Positions 46,451 to 57,125 of a DNA stretch of 64,000 nucleotides are shown here, piece by piece (within the stretch, counting starts at the first letter, position 1; the number at the start of each line of letters is the position of its first letter). The notes under the pieces were generated by a model. The model was not told the origin of the DNA. It searched no databases and saw only the letters and a program-made list of their open reading frames with translations. The DNA lies in NCBI GenBank assembly GCA_023525975.1, contig CM042028.1, positions 80,351,501 to 80,415,500 on the forward strand. The letters are read 5' to 3'. This DNA comes from Smallanthus sonchifolius. Taxonomy: Eukaryota; Streptophyta; Magnoliopsida; Asterales; Asteraceae. A program made the translations under genes and the position numbers.

Positions 46451-48715
46451 CTAGTTTTTACCCCCCGCGCTTCGCGGCGGGAGTCTGGTCGTTATTGGTT
46501 TGGCTCGTTTGGGTGGAATCGCAAACTCGTTATAACGTACGATACCCAAAAACACTCGAAGTTGAATACAACTTTGTCTCCAATAAAATTTAAACCAGAA
46601 CGTTAACAAAAGAAATTATTAAGAAAACGGCGCATTCCGTTATTTAAAAAAACATAACGAACGAAAGTTATCATAGATAACGTTGTGTGGCCCATCGTTA
46701 ATAAAATTTAAACAAAAGCATAGGCACAACGGTAAAAATAATGTTAATAGAAATGAAACATAAAACTAAATAATAAAAAAGGGGAAAACAAATTAAAAAA
46801 ATTACCGGTTCGGTTCGTCGAAAACCATAAGACGAATCGATAATACCAATATCGACAATGATGTTGTTCGCCCATAATATGTTCGGTTCGTCATGGTATC
46901 ACAACGGTAACGGCCCTCGATACAGGCAACGATAAAAAAATCGATTTTGAATACAACTCCGTTTTAAAACAAATTTATGTCAGAACGTTGACAAAAAAAG
47001 CAACTGCGCACCCGTATTTTGAAAAAAGTTAACGAACGAAAGTTTATTGAACTTATGTGGCAAATCTATAAAAAAACAGAGTTTTGAGTAAAGAAAAAAA
47101 AATTAAAGCCTGTTTTGAACTTTAGTGGCCAGTTTATAAAAAAAAAACTTTTGTAAGAAAAATTAAAAAAAAATGAAAAAAAAAACTACTATTCATCCCC
47201 ATGGGAGGCGAATCGATAATACCAATATCGACATTGATGTTGTTCGCCCATAATATGTTCGGTTCATTATGGTACCACAACGGTAACGGCACTCGATACA
47301 GGCAACGATACAAAAAATCGATTTTGAATACAACTCCGTTTTAAAACAAATTTATGTCAGAACGTTGACAAAAAAAGCAACTGCGCACCCGTATTTTAAA
47401 AAAAGTTAACGAACGAAAGTTTATTAAACTTATATGGCAAATCTATAAAAAAAACAGAGTTTTGAGTAAAGAAAAAAAAATTAAAGTTTGTTTTAAACTT
47501 TAGTGGCCAGTTTATAAAAAAAAACTTTTGTAAGAAAAATGAAAAAAAAATGAAAAAAATAAAATAAAAAAAAGGTTTTGTTTTGGCTCGTTTGCGTGGA
47601 ATCGCAAACTCGTTATAACGTACGATACCCAAAAACACTCGAAGTTGAATACAACTTTGTCTCCAATAAAATTTAAACCAGAACGTTAACAAAAGAAATT
47701 ATTAAGAAAACGGCGCATTCCGTTATTTAAAAAAACATAACGAACGAAAGTTATCATAGATAACGTTGTGTGGCCCATCGTTAATAAAATTTAAACAAAA
47801 GCATAGGCACAACGGTAAAAATAATGTTAATAGAAATGAAACATAAAACTAAATAATAAAAAAGTGGAAAACAAATTAAAAAAATTACCGGTTCGGTTCG
47901 TCGAAAACCATAAGGCGAATCGATAATACCAATATCGAAAATGATGTTGTTCGCCCATAATATGTTCGGTTCGTCATGGTATCACAACGGTAACGGTCCT
48001 CGATACAGGCAACGATAAAAAAAATCGATTTTGAATACAACTCCGTTTTAAAACAAATTTATGTCAGAACGTTGACAAAAAAAGCAACTGCGCACCCGTA
48101 TTTTGAAAAAAGTTAACGAACGAAAGTTTATTGAACTTATGTGGCAAATCTAAAAAAAAACAGAGTTTTGAGTAAAGAAAAAAAAATTAAAGCCTGTATT
48201 GAACTTTAGTGGCCAGTTTATAAAAAAAAACTTTTGTAAGAAAAATTAAAAAAAAAACGAAAAAAAAAAACTACTATTCATCCCCATGGGAGGCGAATCG
48301 ATAATACCAATATCGACATTGATGTTGTTCGCCCATAATATGTTCGGTTCATCATGGTACCACAACGGTAACGGCACACGATACAGGCAACGATAAAAAA
48401 AATCGATTTTGAATACAACTCCGTTTTAAAACAATTTTATGTCAGAACGTTGACAAAAAAAGCAACTGCGCACTCGTATTTTGAAAAAAGTTAACGAACG
48501 AAAGTTTATTGAACTTATGTGGCAAATCTATAAAAAAACAGAGTTTTAAGTAAAGAAAAAAAAATTAAAGCTTGTTTTAAACTTTAGTGGCCAGTTTATA
48601 AAAAAAAACTTTTGTAAGAAAAATGAAAAAAAAATAAAAAATAAAAAAAAAAAAAACTTTTGTAAGAAGAAAAAAAAAATAATAAAAATAAAAAAAAAAT
48701 TAATATTCATCCTCA
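46451..48715 (-). repeat. Duplicated 1.08-kb array with a Helitron-like 3' end
   Basis: Two direct copies of a 1083-bp unit (46502 and 47585 start with the same GGCTCGTTTG-type phrase). Each unit holds two diverged ~376-bp subrepeats beginning CGAATCGATAATACCAATATCG (46833, 47209, 47916, 48294). On the minus strand the left edge reads CCCGCCGCGAAGCGCGGGGG, then TAAAAACTAG before T, which is a Helitron-type 3' hairpin and end. The 5' TC end was not identified; the array stops before 48716. No protein is encoded. Confidence 0.65.
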
Positions 48716-48908
48716 TGAGAAATATATATATTTATAATTGTATAGAAATCTAACTTTATCATATTCTAAAGGGGACTACTAATGGAACACGGGAATTGCT
48801 ATCTGGACCGGGCTCTATACGCATCGTATAGGGCAATACGATGCGTATAGCCTTCACAATTTCCCAAACCCGACAACATCGTACTCCTAGACATTCCAAC
48901 CCCTATAC

Positions 48909-49086
48909 GCATCGTATAGGTCAATACGGTGCGGTTTAGGGTACGAGGTGACTTCTGCAACTAGTCATCCATCACATCGCTATACGCCACGTATAGGTCT
49001 ATACGTGGCGTATAGAGATGTGATGGATGACTAGTTGCAGAAGTCACCTCGTACCCTAAACCGCACCGTATTGACCTATACGATGT
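48909..49086. repeat. Long palindrome (~88-bp arms) near the MULE left end
   Basis: Two inverted arms with only GT (48997-48998) between them. Each includes GACTTCTGCAACTAGTCATC or its complement and the palindromes CTATACGCCACGTATAG / CTATACGTGGCGTATAG. Only single mismatches were seen by eye. Such a structure would form a cruciform or a hairpin RNA. Confidence 0.85.
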
Positions 49087-49237
49087 TGTCGGTTTGACCA
49101 GGAGTCTATACGCATCGTATAGAGCTATACGATGCGTATAGGGGCCAAATTTTGTGTATTTTACCATGCACAATTCTCATTTGAACGTATCGTTCAAAAA
49201 TTTTCAAACAATTTACGGTTTTCAAAAAGTTATAGCA

Positions 49238-52200
49238 ATGTCTTGGTGGTGGGATGGTAACTACGGTTTTCAGGTATATTCTAACGAGTCGCTGGAAAAC
49301 AACCCGCAAAGTTCTGGATTTCAAGATGTGAACCGGGAGGAGGTCTCGTCCGACGTTTATTCTAATCAACGGGTAAGGCTTCCCGATTTGAACGAGCCAC
49401 TAAGCAATCCCGAGTTCGTATACGGTGAACACTCTTACCTTACACAACCCACGGACGACTTCGTGTACGGTGAAGACTCTTACCCGACACAACAAACCGA
49501 CAGCTTCGTGACGTATAAAACTGACCAGGTATAACATTCCTATATATATGCATACATTTAGTTTGTTGTTTCTTAACTTTTACCGTACCGTTGTTGTAGA
49601 ATTTTCAGACTCGTGATCAGTTGGTGGATTGGGCTGTCCGCAGAGGACGTGAGAATGGTTACGTCATTGTCACCCGACGATCGAGGAGAAAAGGCGACGA
49701 CCCGTCGGAGCCGGTTATCAAGGTGTGGCTTGTGTGTGACCGTCACGGCGAACGTAAATCTACTGCCACGGTTCGACGTGTCGGTAGCAAGAAAACAGGT
49801 TGTCCTTTTAAATTGGAAGGAGAGTACCAAGTAAATACTGGTGATTGGAAATTAACGGTGAAGGATGACAGTCATAACCACGATCCTAGTCAACATCTTG
49901 AGGCGCACTCGTTTGCCAGGAGACTGTCTGATTCGGAACAACTTTTGGTGGCGAAATTGTATTCGCAAAACATGATGCCACGAAACATTCTGGCAACCAT
50001 AAGGGAGCAAAACCCCGATAGTAGTTGCATTAAAAAGGACATTTATAATGCAATACAAAAGATAAAAAACGAAACGAGAGTCGGTGAAACTCCAATGCAG
50101 GTTCTGGAGCACCTGCTTTCTTCTAAACATTACGTCTACTATACCCGGGAGGATCCCGTCACAAATGTCATGGAGGAGATATTCTTTGTTCATCCGAAAT
50201 CCTACGAGATGTGGCGTGCGTTCCCGCATGTTTTGATGATCGACGCAACGTACAAAACAAACATGTATAGACTTCCATTTGTCCAAGTGGTCGGTGTGAC
50301 CTCCACACACCAGTCGTTCTGCGTCGCTCATGCATTTATATCTAAAGAACGGGAGGAAAACTTCGTCTGGTTGCTATTGCAAATCAAAGGTATGTTGCAA
50401 AAGTGTATGGAGCCGCGCGTGATAGTAACAGACAGGGACAAAGCTCTTATGAACGCGTGTGACAAAATATTCCCGAAAAGTTCCAAGAACCTATGCCGGT
50501 GGCACATACACGAGAATATCTCAAAACATTGCAAGGCATCGTTTACAGACGAAGATTGGGAAAATTTCAAGTATTCTTGGTCGGTATTGTGTGAGTCTCC
50601 TACGCCAGAAGTATACCAGTACAACTTCAACCGGCTTTACGAACGACTGTATGCAGCCAAACGAGTAGTAAGTTTTGAATATTAAATAATTATTATGGTT
50701 TAATTTATTTACAATATTAAATATTTATTAGGTTTTAAATTATTTTTGTATGAGTTATTGACTATGTGACAAAAAATTGGTTGGACCCATATAAAGAAAA
50801 GTTTATATCGGCCTGGTCCAACAGAAAACTCAATTTTGGTCAACATACCACGAACTGAGTCGAGAGCCAGCATTCGCTCTTAAAGAGCTATATTAGAAAT
50901 GCTAACAGCTCGCTGGATAGACTTGTTGGGTTTGTTGATGAAATTGTAACAGATCAGTATGTACAATTACAGCATGGGTTTGGAACAAGCCTAATAAGGA
51001 AAATGGACAGGCACGTAAGTATTGAATTGTTTGATAACCTACACGGTAAGGTTTCGCATAAAGCTTTAAATTTGTTAGAAAACGAGTGGTATAAGTTATC
51101 AACTATACGGAAACAAAATGCAACGTGTGGTTGCCAACTTTTCAGTAGTTGTGGGTTGCCGTGTGCCTGTCGTCTGGCAAATATCGAAGCTACAGGTCCG
51201 GTCAACCTTTTAATATTTATCTTGTTTTATCTAATTTCAAACTTTTCTGACTATCTCGTTTTAATACAGGTGGCAGAATCCCGCTAGATGCGGTGGACGT
51301 CTTTTGGACGAAGCTTGATCTAAAACCGTCGTTTGTCGAGGATGAAAATGTAGACGTGGATAAAGTACTTGGTCAAGTGAGAAACAAAATTATGTCACAA
51401 CCCGATCAGGTCAAAAAAAGTCTGTTGTCGAGAATCGTAGGGGTGGTATTTCCGATCAATAGTAAGAAGAAGGCGCCTATGGTACAAGAAGATACTCGCG
51501 GTCGTCCAACTTTGAAAAAGCAATAACAAAGGAAACAGGATGTCACGAGAAACAGCTCGTTCACAGGATCCCAACAAAGCATATGTGACCCTGCGAGACA
51601 TAGCTCCTATATTGCGTCACAGGACTCTCGACAAGCGAGTTCAGTCATTCAACACCGTCGTTCAACGACGGGTAAAGGAAAGCAACCACCAGATGATAAC
51701 GCCCATCATGGGTTTCCATTAATGATTGGGGAAGATGCCGTTAACAATATAAATTGTTTTAAGGATTCGATTCCATCTTTGTTTCATCCCTACATTTCAC
51801 GTATACAGGATGTAAATCCCGACGGTAACTGTGGTTTTCGATCGGTAGCTGTGGGCTTAGGGTTAAATGAAAACCGGTGGTTATTTATTCGTTAACAGCT
51901 TCTACATGAGATGGACAGTAAAGAAGAATGGTGGAGAACTGTTTTCGACAGAATCGCCTTTCAAGAGTATGATAGGCTGCGTCACACAATAGATTGGCAG
52001 GATGTGAAAGCCGCGCCAGTTAGTCGTTGGATGTGGATGCCATACACAGGACTCCTAATTGCTCAAAGATTTGGGGTGATTGTTCATCTATTAAGCATTG
52101 CCGGTAATCAAACATTTTTTCCATTATGGTTTGGTCCTCATGTTCATGCTCAACATCAAATTGTATCGTTCGTTCACGTCAAAAGTGCTCATTTCATCCA

Positions 52201-52375
52201 CGTCAAGTTAGACGGAGATTTTCCGATGCCCCCTACGAATGCATTATGGAATTTGCACCGAAATGATGATGCAGCAGAATGGGAAAATATATACAGTGAT
52301 CGTATTGAACGGTTTAAGAAAAAAATGGCTACTGATAGCGATAACTTTTCACAATACGTCACGAATTATGGATGA
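49238..52375 (+). pseudogene. MULE transposase with FAR1-type zinc finger, SWIM and OTU protease domains
   Basis: Exon 1 is 49238-49528 (acidic N-terminus); a 71-bp GT-AG intron leads to the main exon from 49600. There, 49600-49900 encodes the WRKY-GCM1/FAR1 zinc finger (CDRHG...GCPFKL...SHNHDPS). The MULE catalytic core follows with Asp in MIDATYKTN and in VIVTDRDKALMNA; the Glu lies in VESQHSLLK after a second intron near 50668-50790 whose acceptor is unclear. A SWIM-like finger (CGCQLFSSCGLPCAC) is at 51115-51175, then an intron 51196-51269. The frame continues into an OTU cysteine protease domain with DVNPDGNCGFRS (Asp and Cys) at about 51810-51850 and SAHFIHVKL (His) near 52180-52210. 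Stops TGA 50856-50858, TAA 51524-51526 and TAA 51893-51895 disrupt it. Confidence 0.88.
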
Positions 52376-53255
52376 AGTTTGTTTGTAATAAAATACATGT
52401 TTATACTAATTATATCAAAAAAGAAAACAAAAAAAAAGAATACAATTATACTAATTATACTAATTATATCAAAAAAAAAGAATACAATTATACTAATTAT
52501 ACTAAAATACATGAACTATACGCCACGTATAGATCCATACGTACCGTATGGAATTCCAAAGGTCATGAGCTATACGCCTCGTAATGTTCTATACGATGGC
52601 GTATAGCGACCGGTATACTCAGAAGAGCCAGCGTACAGCACCAAACGCCCCCCATTTTTAACACACACACACATACGAGGAGACGCTAGATTGAGATTGT
52701 CGGGTCAAAAATTTCCTCTTTTACTCGTAAAGGTACGTATTCTAGACTCGTGATATATAATATAGGTTTAATTTTGATTATTAGTCATTAAAATTGCGTA
52801 GAAATAGAGATTTATAAGTTGAATTCGATGAACTATACGCAGCGTATAGAATTATACGTGGCGTATAGTTCATCAGAGGAAGAAGATGAAACAATACGCA
52901 ACGTATGGGGCTATACGCTGCGTATGGTTTAAGTTACCCGGTAACTGGCCTGCGTATGGCTTGGTTGGCCGCGTATGGCTCGTTTTGCCCGGTAACTGGC
53001 CTGCGTATGGCTTGGTTGGCCTGCGTATGACTTGCTTACCCGGTAACACCCTATACGCCACGTATAAAGCTATACGTGGCGTATAGGTTTTTAAAAAATT
53101 TATTTTAAATCATTTATTTATATTAAATAAACAATTTATTTATTATTTTAAATAATTTATTTAAATAATAAAAACAATTTATTATTATTTTAAATCATTT
53201 ATTTATATTAAATAAACAATTTATTATTATTTTAAATATATTATTATTTTCAGAT
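52376..53255. repeat. Intergenic palindrome cluster inside the MULE
   Basis: Contains about eight CTATACG-nnn-CGTATAG-type words at 52515-52610, 52831-52870 and 52900-53087, with cores CCA, TGG, CAG and CTG among others. A ~60-bp tandem repeat built on ACCCGGTAACTGGCCTGCG is at 52934-53045. Then comes an AT-rich (ATTTATTTAAAT) stretch leading to the second gene. The 3' end of gene 1 and promoter of gene 2 must lie here. Confidence 0.8.
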
Positions 53256-54601
53256 ATGGCGGATCACGACGACGATGTTCAGATGGACGAGTTACAGGAT
53301 CTTGCGCACTACCCCTATTTGGATTTTCCGGCAGACTCGGAGTGGTATGGCCGGTGCCAAAAGCTACGGGAGGTGCGTTTGGGGCCGGGGACGGCGGTGG
53401 ACTGGGAGCTTCTCCAGGAGGTCCAGGAGGCGGAGCGGGCCAGGGCCATCATAGGCGAGGACACGCCATGGGATCGGCTTTTTGATCTATCATTCACCGA
53501 GACCTACCGAGAGGTGGTCGTCGAGTTTCTTTCGACGTTCATCTACTCAGAGGAGGGGCTAGCGCCCGTTCCCGAGGAGGCGCCGGCAGAGGAGCCGGAT
53601 CAGGTCTCCTTCCGTATTTTTGGCCACCAGTACCGTCTGACCCTCCGTCAGTGGGCCGTCGCGACGGGCTTGTACTTTGAGCCCGAGACGATTTTGCCGG
53701 TTTACACCGCGGCGGTGACGGAGGTGGACAAGGAGGTACTCCTTGTTTTTTGGGGTTTGATTTCCGATAGCCCTTGGTTAGGTACCAAGGCGAGGGTTTC
53801 GGGGATTAGAGACCCCCTCTATAGATATTTGCACCGGCTTATCTCGACGTCGATCGCACCGCGTCAGAAAAGCCGTGAGTGGTGCACCGATAGAGACCTC
53901 TTCTTTCTCTACTGCCTGCTTACAGGCACGGGGTGCGCCCTATCCACATGCCTCGCTAGTTATTTCGCGTCTGCCTATATGCGGCAGAGGCGCGGGCTTT
54001 TGTATGGCGGCGCTTTTATCACCCAGGTCATGCGTAGTATTACACCATGGCATGCGCATGAGCCTGAGTTGTTACCGCCCATTCCCCCTGTCAGATTAGA
54101 CCGCCGCACGGCTAGCGGCATGCGCATCACGCACCGTTTCCCGGGGCTCGGCCTACGGTTTGTAGGGGCCGTCCAGGACCAGGTTTGGGTCCCGGTGCCG
54201 TTGCCGCCGATGCCTGGACAGGGGGCCCGCAGATGCCTGACCCGCCACTAGGTGTGCCGTTGCCGGCGCCGCATCAGCCGCACGTGGAGCCCATCCACGA
54301 CCATCCGCCACAGCATCCCCGACACGCGCGTCGGTCTGTTAGGCTGGACAGGGCCACCCAGGCATTGCTTGAGACCCTTGCTGCCGACTCACGGCGACTT
54401 GTTGCCGAGTCACGGCGACAGGCTCGTCAGAGCGACCGCATGGAGGACCTTATGATGTGGGCGGTTGGTAGCCTCGTGGATCTATCACGAGCCGCCGACA
54501 TCGAGCTACCACCACTACCACTGCCACGTCATTATCCAGACGACCCCGTTCAGGATGACGGCGGGGCCGGTCAGGATGACGGCGGGGCGGGTCAGGCTTA
54601 G
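53256..54601 (+). pseudogene. Athila-ORF1-like protein (retrotransposon ORF-1 family) carried by the MULE
   Basis: Starts at ATG 53256 just after an AT-rich leader. The first frame (331 codons to 54251) is acidic at the N-terminus, then has the ORF1-type core: TAVDWELLQEVQEAERARAI, PWDRLFDLSFTETYREVVVE, FRIFGHQYRLTLRQWAVATG (an LxxW/F-A-xxxGLY motif), DPLYRYLHRLISTSI, and WCTDRDLFFLYCLLTG. The C-terminal part continues in the next frame (to 54601), with a basic coiled stretch (SRRLVAESRRQARQSDRMED) and a twice-repeated DDGGAGQ tail. A single indel in the G run near 54218-54226 explains the switch. The gene is much GC-richer than its surroundings. I relate it to the Athila ORF1 family from its motifs; its function is unknown. 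Confidence 0.7.
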
Positions 54602-55158
54602 TTGTTTTTATTTGTATTTAGTTTGTTTCTTCGGTTATGTATGTAAAAACATTTTGATGTATATATTTAATTTTGTGATGTAATGTATATAGTCTTTTAC
54701 TTATTTCTTTGGTTGTAATGTTTAATTTTTTGTTTGTTTGTAATGATAAATTATAAATGCAAAAATATAATAAATGTTAACAAAGTTATATAATTTAAAT
54801 TAAAAAATATAACAAACTTATATTAACAAAGTTATATAAATTAAATTAAAAAAAACAACAAACTTAAATTAATAAAATACCCTATACGTGGCGTATAGGG
54901 CAATACGCCACGTATAGAGGTTTTTAAATCGACTTCTGCTAACTTTTGAAGCAAAATTAAAACCCGTGGCCCATACGCTGCGTATAGATCAATACGGCCC
55001 GTATTGGACCCAGCCGCCAGACCGGGAATGCGATGTGGCATTCTGTTGGCAGAGACTGAACCCTATACGCCTCGTATTGGCCTATACGAGTGCGTATAGG
55101 GCGGCGACATGTCCAATTAGCAATATTCCGTGTCTTAATAGATTCACCCTATTCTAAA

Positions 55159-55370
55159 ACTTATTTAAACAAGTCACGTCACTCTCAGACATGTTGGCAG
55201 CTGTCAAATTACACAATTTGAAAAGTCAACTGTTTAGGAATCTCTTAGACAAAATGCATTTAAACAGCCAATTTTGTTATATATTTACGTAATGATTATA
55301 AAAATATAAATTGGGTAACATATTAATTCTCCTATAAATAAACATACAGATTTTGTCATCTAAATATACA
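55159..55370. other. Short AT-rich spacer right of the MULE
   Basis: No feature recognised. Confidence 0.4.
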
Positions 55371-55478
55371 AGGGCGAAGGATAGTGAGGGCCTAGGGGGT
55401 CGATTTTTCGCTTTAATTTATACGTATTCGACCGAAAATTTTATAGTTCCGGCCCCCGTGACAGAAAAGAAAATCCCG
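55371..55478 (-). mobile_element. hAT MITE fragment, CAGTGGCGAAGCTT family (inverted)
   Basis: Its reverse complement matches the interior of 21891-22079 (ATCCCG, CCGGAACTATAAAATTTTC, CGAATACGTATAAATT, AGCGAAAAATCG). Ends are degraded and no duplication is visible. It lies directly upstream of the ATG of the 107-residue protein and is read through in the same frame. Confidence 0.75.
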
Positions 55479-55511
55479 TATTCTTCGAGCTGTAAATATA
55501 TACAGAAGCAA

Positions 55512-55835
55512 ATGGGTGATTTGATGAACAGGAGCTTCAGGTTTGACGGAAAGAGATCGTTCTCGTCCGACAGGAACAAATTCACTAGATCCAACACCTC
55601 ACGCCTCGTATCGGAGATAGGTTCTTCCCACTCTGCCAGATTCACGACCTACGAGAAGCTTTCTGTTTCCGTTGCATCCGGCGACAATCATGGCCGCCGG
55701 AGCAGGAATGGATCTTGGCGGTTGCTGACTAAAATATTCTCCTTGAAGAAAGCTGGCGGTGATTCCTCGGCAGAGAGGAGGCCTTCGTCTTGGCGACCAG
55801 CTCTGAACAGTCGATGGCCTGCTCAAGGATGGTGA
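55512..55835 (+). CDS. Small unrecognised plant protein, WP-x-QGW C-terminus
   Basis: From ATG 55512 a 107-residue basic, serine-rich protein: MGDLMNRSFRFDGKRSFSS at the start, a TSRLVSEIGSSHSARF segment, then SWRLLTKIFSLKKAGG, and ending RPSSWRPALNSRWPAQGW. The short C-terminal Trp-rich ending is reminiscent of small plant-specific proteins of unknown role, but I do not recognise the family with confidence. No signal peptide or membrane segment is seen. The open frame extends 53 codons further upstream, but that part is the MITE fragment and is not likely part of the gene; ATG 55512 is therefore chosen. It could be an intact single-exon gene or a captured fragment. Confidence 0.5.
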   Translation: MGDLMNRSFRFDGKRSFSSDRNKFTRSNTSRLVSEIGSSHSARFTTYEKLSVSVASGDNHGRRSRNGSWRLLTKIFSLKKAGGDSSAERRPSSWRPALNSRWPAQGW

Positions 55836-56104
55836 TGGTGGTGGCGATATAACCAGAATTAATTACTATGGCACAATCGACTGAATCATTCTCATGGGTT
55901 TGGGTGTAGTCTCAAGTCTGAATCATTCATTATAATAGGTTGAACTGTGTTTAGATAATTCCGTTTGTATTAAGCTAATTGGATTTATCTAGTTTAATTA
56001 TATGTTTATCTTTTTGTAGTGTTGAGGATTATTTTCGATAAATACAAACAGGGAGTATGTATTCATTTTATCATCTCGATTCAATATAATCAAAAGAGTC
56101 GGAC

Positions 56105-56810
56105 TCAGGTTGAGATCCAAAATCAAGTGTTCTTTCTTTCTGCTGCCGCTCGATATCTATCAATAGTTGAAGGCACGACACCTGGGAAAGCCCGAGTGCA
56201 AACTCCGACAAGAGAGCTTGAGGCTCTTCTCATGAAGGAGAACGAATCCACATATGACTTCACCGGTAAGATAAGTGGCTTAATTGGTGTCCAAGATTAA
56301 CAGCTTGGGCACAACTGTTAAGGACACAAGATTGGTGAAAAAGCTACTCGATTCGGTGCCCGACAAGTTCTTCCACCTTGTGGCATCGATTGAACAGTAT
56401 TCAACCTCGACACCATGTTATTTAAAGAAGGTATAAGGATGTTGAACTCTTACTTACTCAATCGGAATGGCAAGATAGAAGCAAGGTCGAGCATAAGAAG
56501 CAAGGGCGAAGCAGAGACCATGGTCATGGGTATAGCCGAGGCAGAGGTGGACGAGTGCCTCGGCTCGTTTAACAGTAATAGCAAGAAACAAGGAGGAAGC
56601 AGAGATAAATCACACGTCAAATACTTTTTAAGTGTGAAGAATATGGGCACTACACATCCGAGTGCTCAAATCAGCAACGTCAAGAGGAAGAAGTGAAACT
56701 TGCTCAACATTGAAGATGAAGAGTCTGCCCTACTCTTGACTGTATGCTTGCAATAGGAACAACAGGAAGTGGTGCTGGAAGAAGAAAATGAAAACTATGT
56801 TTAGAGAGAT
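56105..56810 (+). pseudogene. Copia gag remnant (plus strand)
   Basis: Degraded gag of a second Ty1/copia element. TRELEALLMKENESTYDFTGK (56205-56268, split by frame) is the UBN2-type region; after a shift, VKKLLDSVPDKFFHLVASIE follows (about 56337-56396), and DTMLFKEGIRML. The basic linker has several frame changes. NSNSKKQGGSRDKSHVKYF precedes a zinc knuckle split between frames (EYGHY, TSECSNQ near 56640-56675), then NLLNIEDEE. No LTR, protease or later domain was found, so it is a fragment. Confidence 0.75.
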
Positions 56811-56925
56811 CATATGGTGGAGATACTGTCAAGAGAATTTTCTAAATGGACAGTGGACGGTCTGGTGTGGACAAGTCCGGAGAGGAAGCATGATGGTGTT
56901 ACGGTGGTAACAATAGCGAAATTTG

Positions 56926-57125
56926 AACTATTAAATCGGGGGCTGAAAATATTACACATAAAAAAAACCAATTTTTTTAAACAGATTTGGGCTTTTGGTC
57001 TGGATTAGGAGGGGCTCAAACACTATAACTAATATGAACTAAACATAGTAGGCCAAGATCAATAATTATGAGCCAAAAAATGGTAGGACTTGGGGCCCCT
57101 CTGGCCCCTAAATGTTCCGTCCATG
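56926..57125 (+). repeat. Dispersed repeat, copy 2
   Basis: Uninterrupted counterpart of 8288-8464 plus 8843-8864, ending GGGGCCCCTCTGGCCCCTAA then ATGTTCCGTCCATGG. Shows the pre-insertion state of the MITE site at 8.47 kb. Confidence 0.65.

Larger units (their letters stand above)
48771..55149 (+). mobile_element. Complete Mutator-like element (MULE) with transposase-OTU gene and Athila-ORF1-like cargo
   Basis: Flanked by the perfect 9-bp duplication TATTCTAAA (48762-48770, 55150-55158). The ends are related inverted repeats: left GGGGACTACTAATGG-AACACGG then ATTGCTATCTGGAC; right, inverted, GGGTGAATCTATTAA-GACACGG then ATTGCTAATTGGAC. It is 6379 bp and contains a MULE transposase gene (49238-52375) and a second gene (53256-54601), both rightward. 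Clusters of CTATACG-nnn-CGTATAG palindromes lie inside both ends (48815-49141, 54880-55100) and between the genes (52510-53090). Both genes now carry lesions, so this copy is probably not autonomous. Confidence 0.9.

Noticed and set aside
55353..55511. N-terminal extension of the 107-residue protein
   Set aside because: The DNA is a degraded hAT MITE, so the upstream frame is probably accidental.
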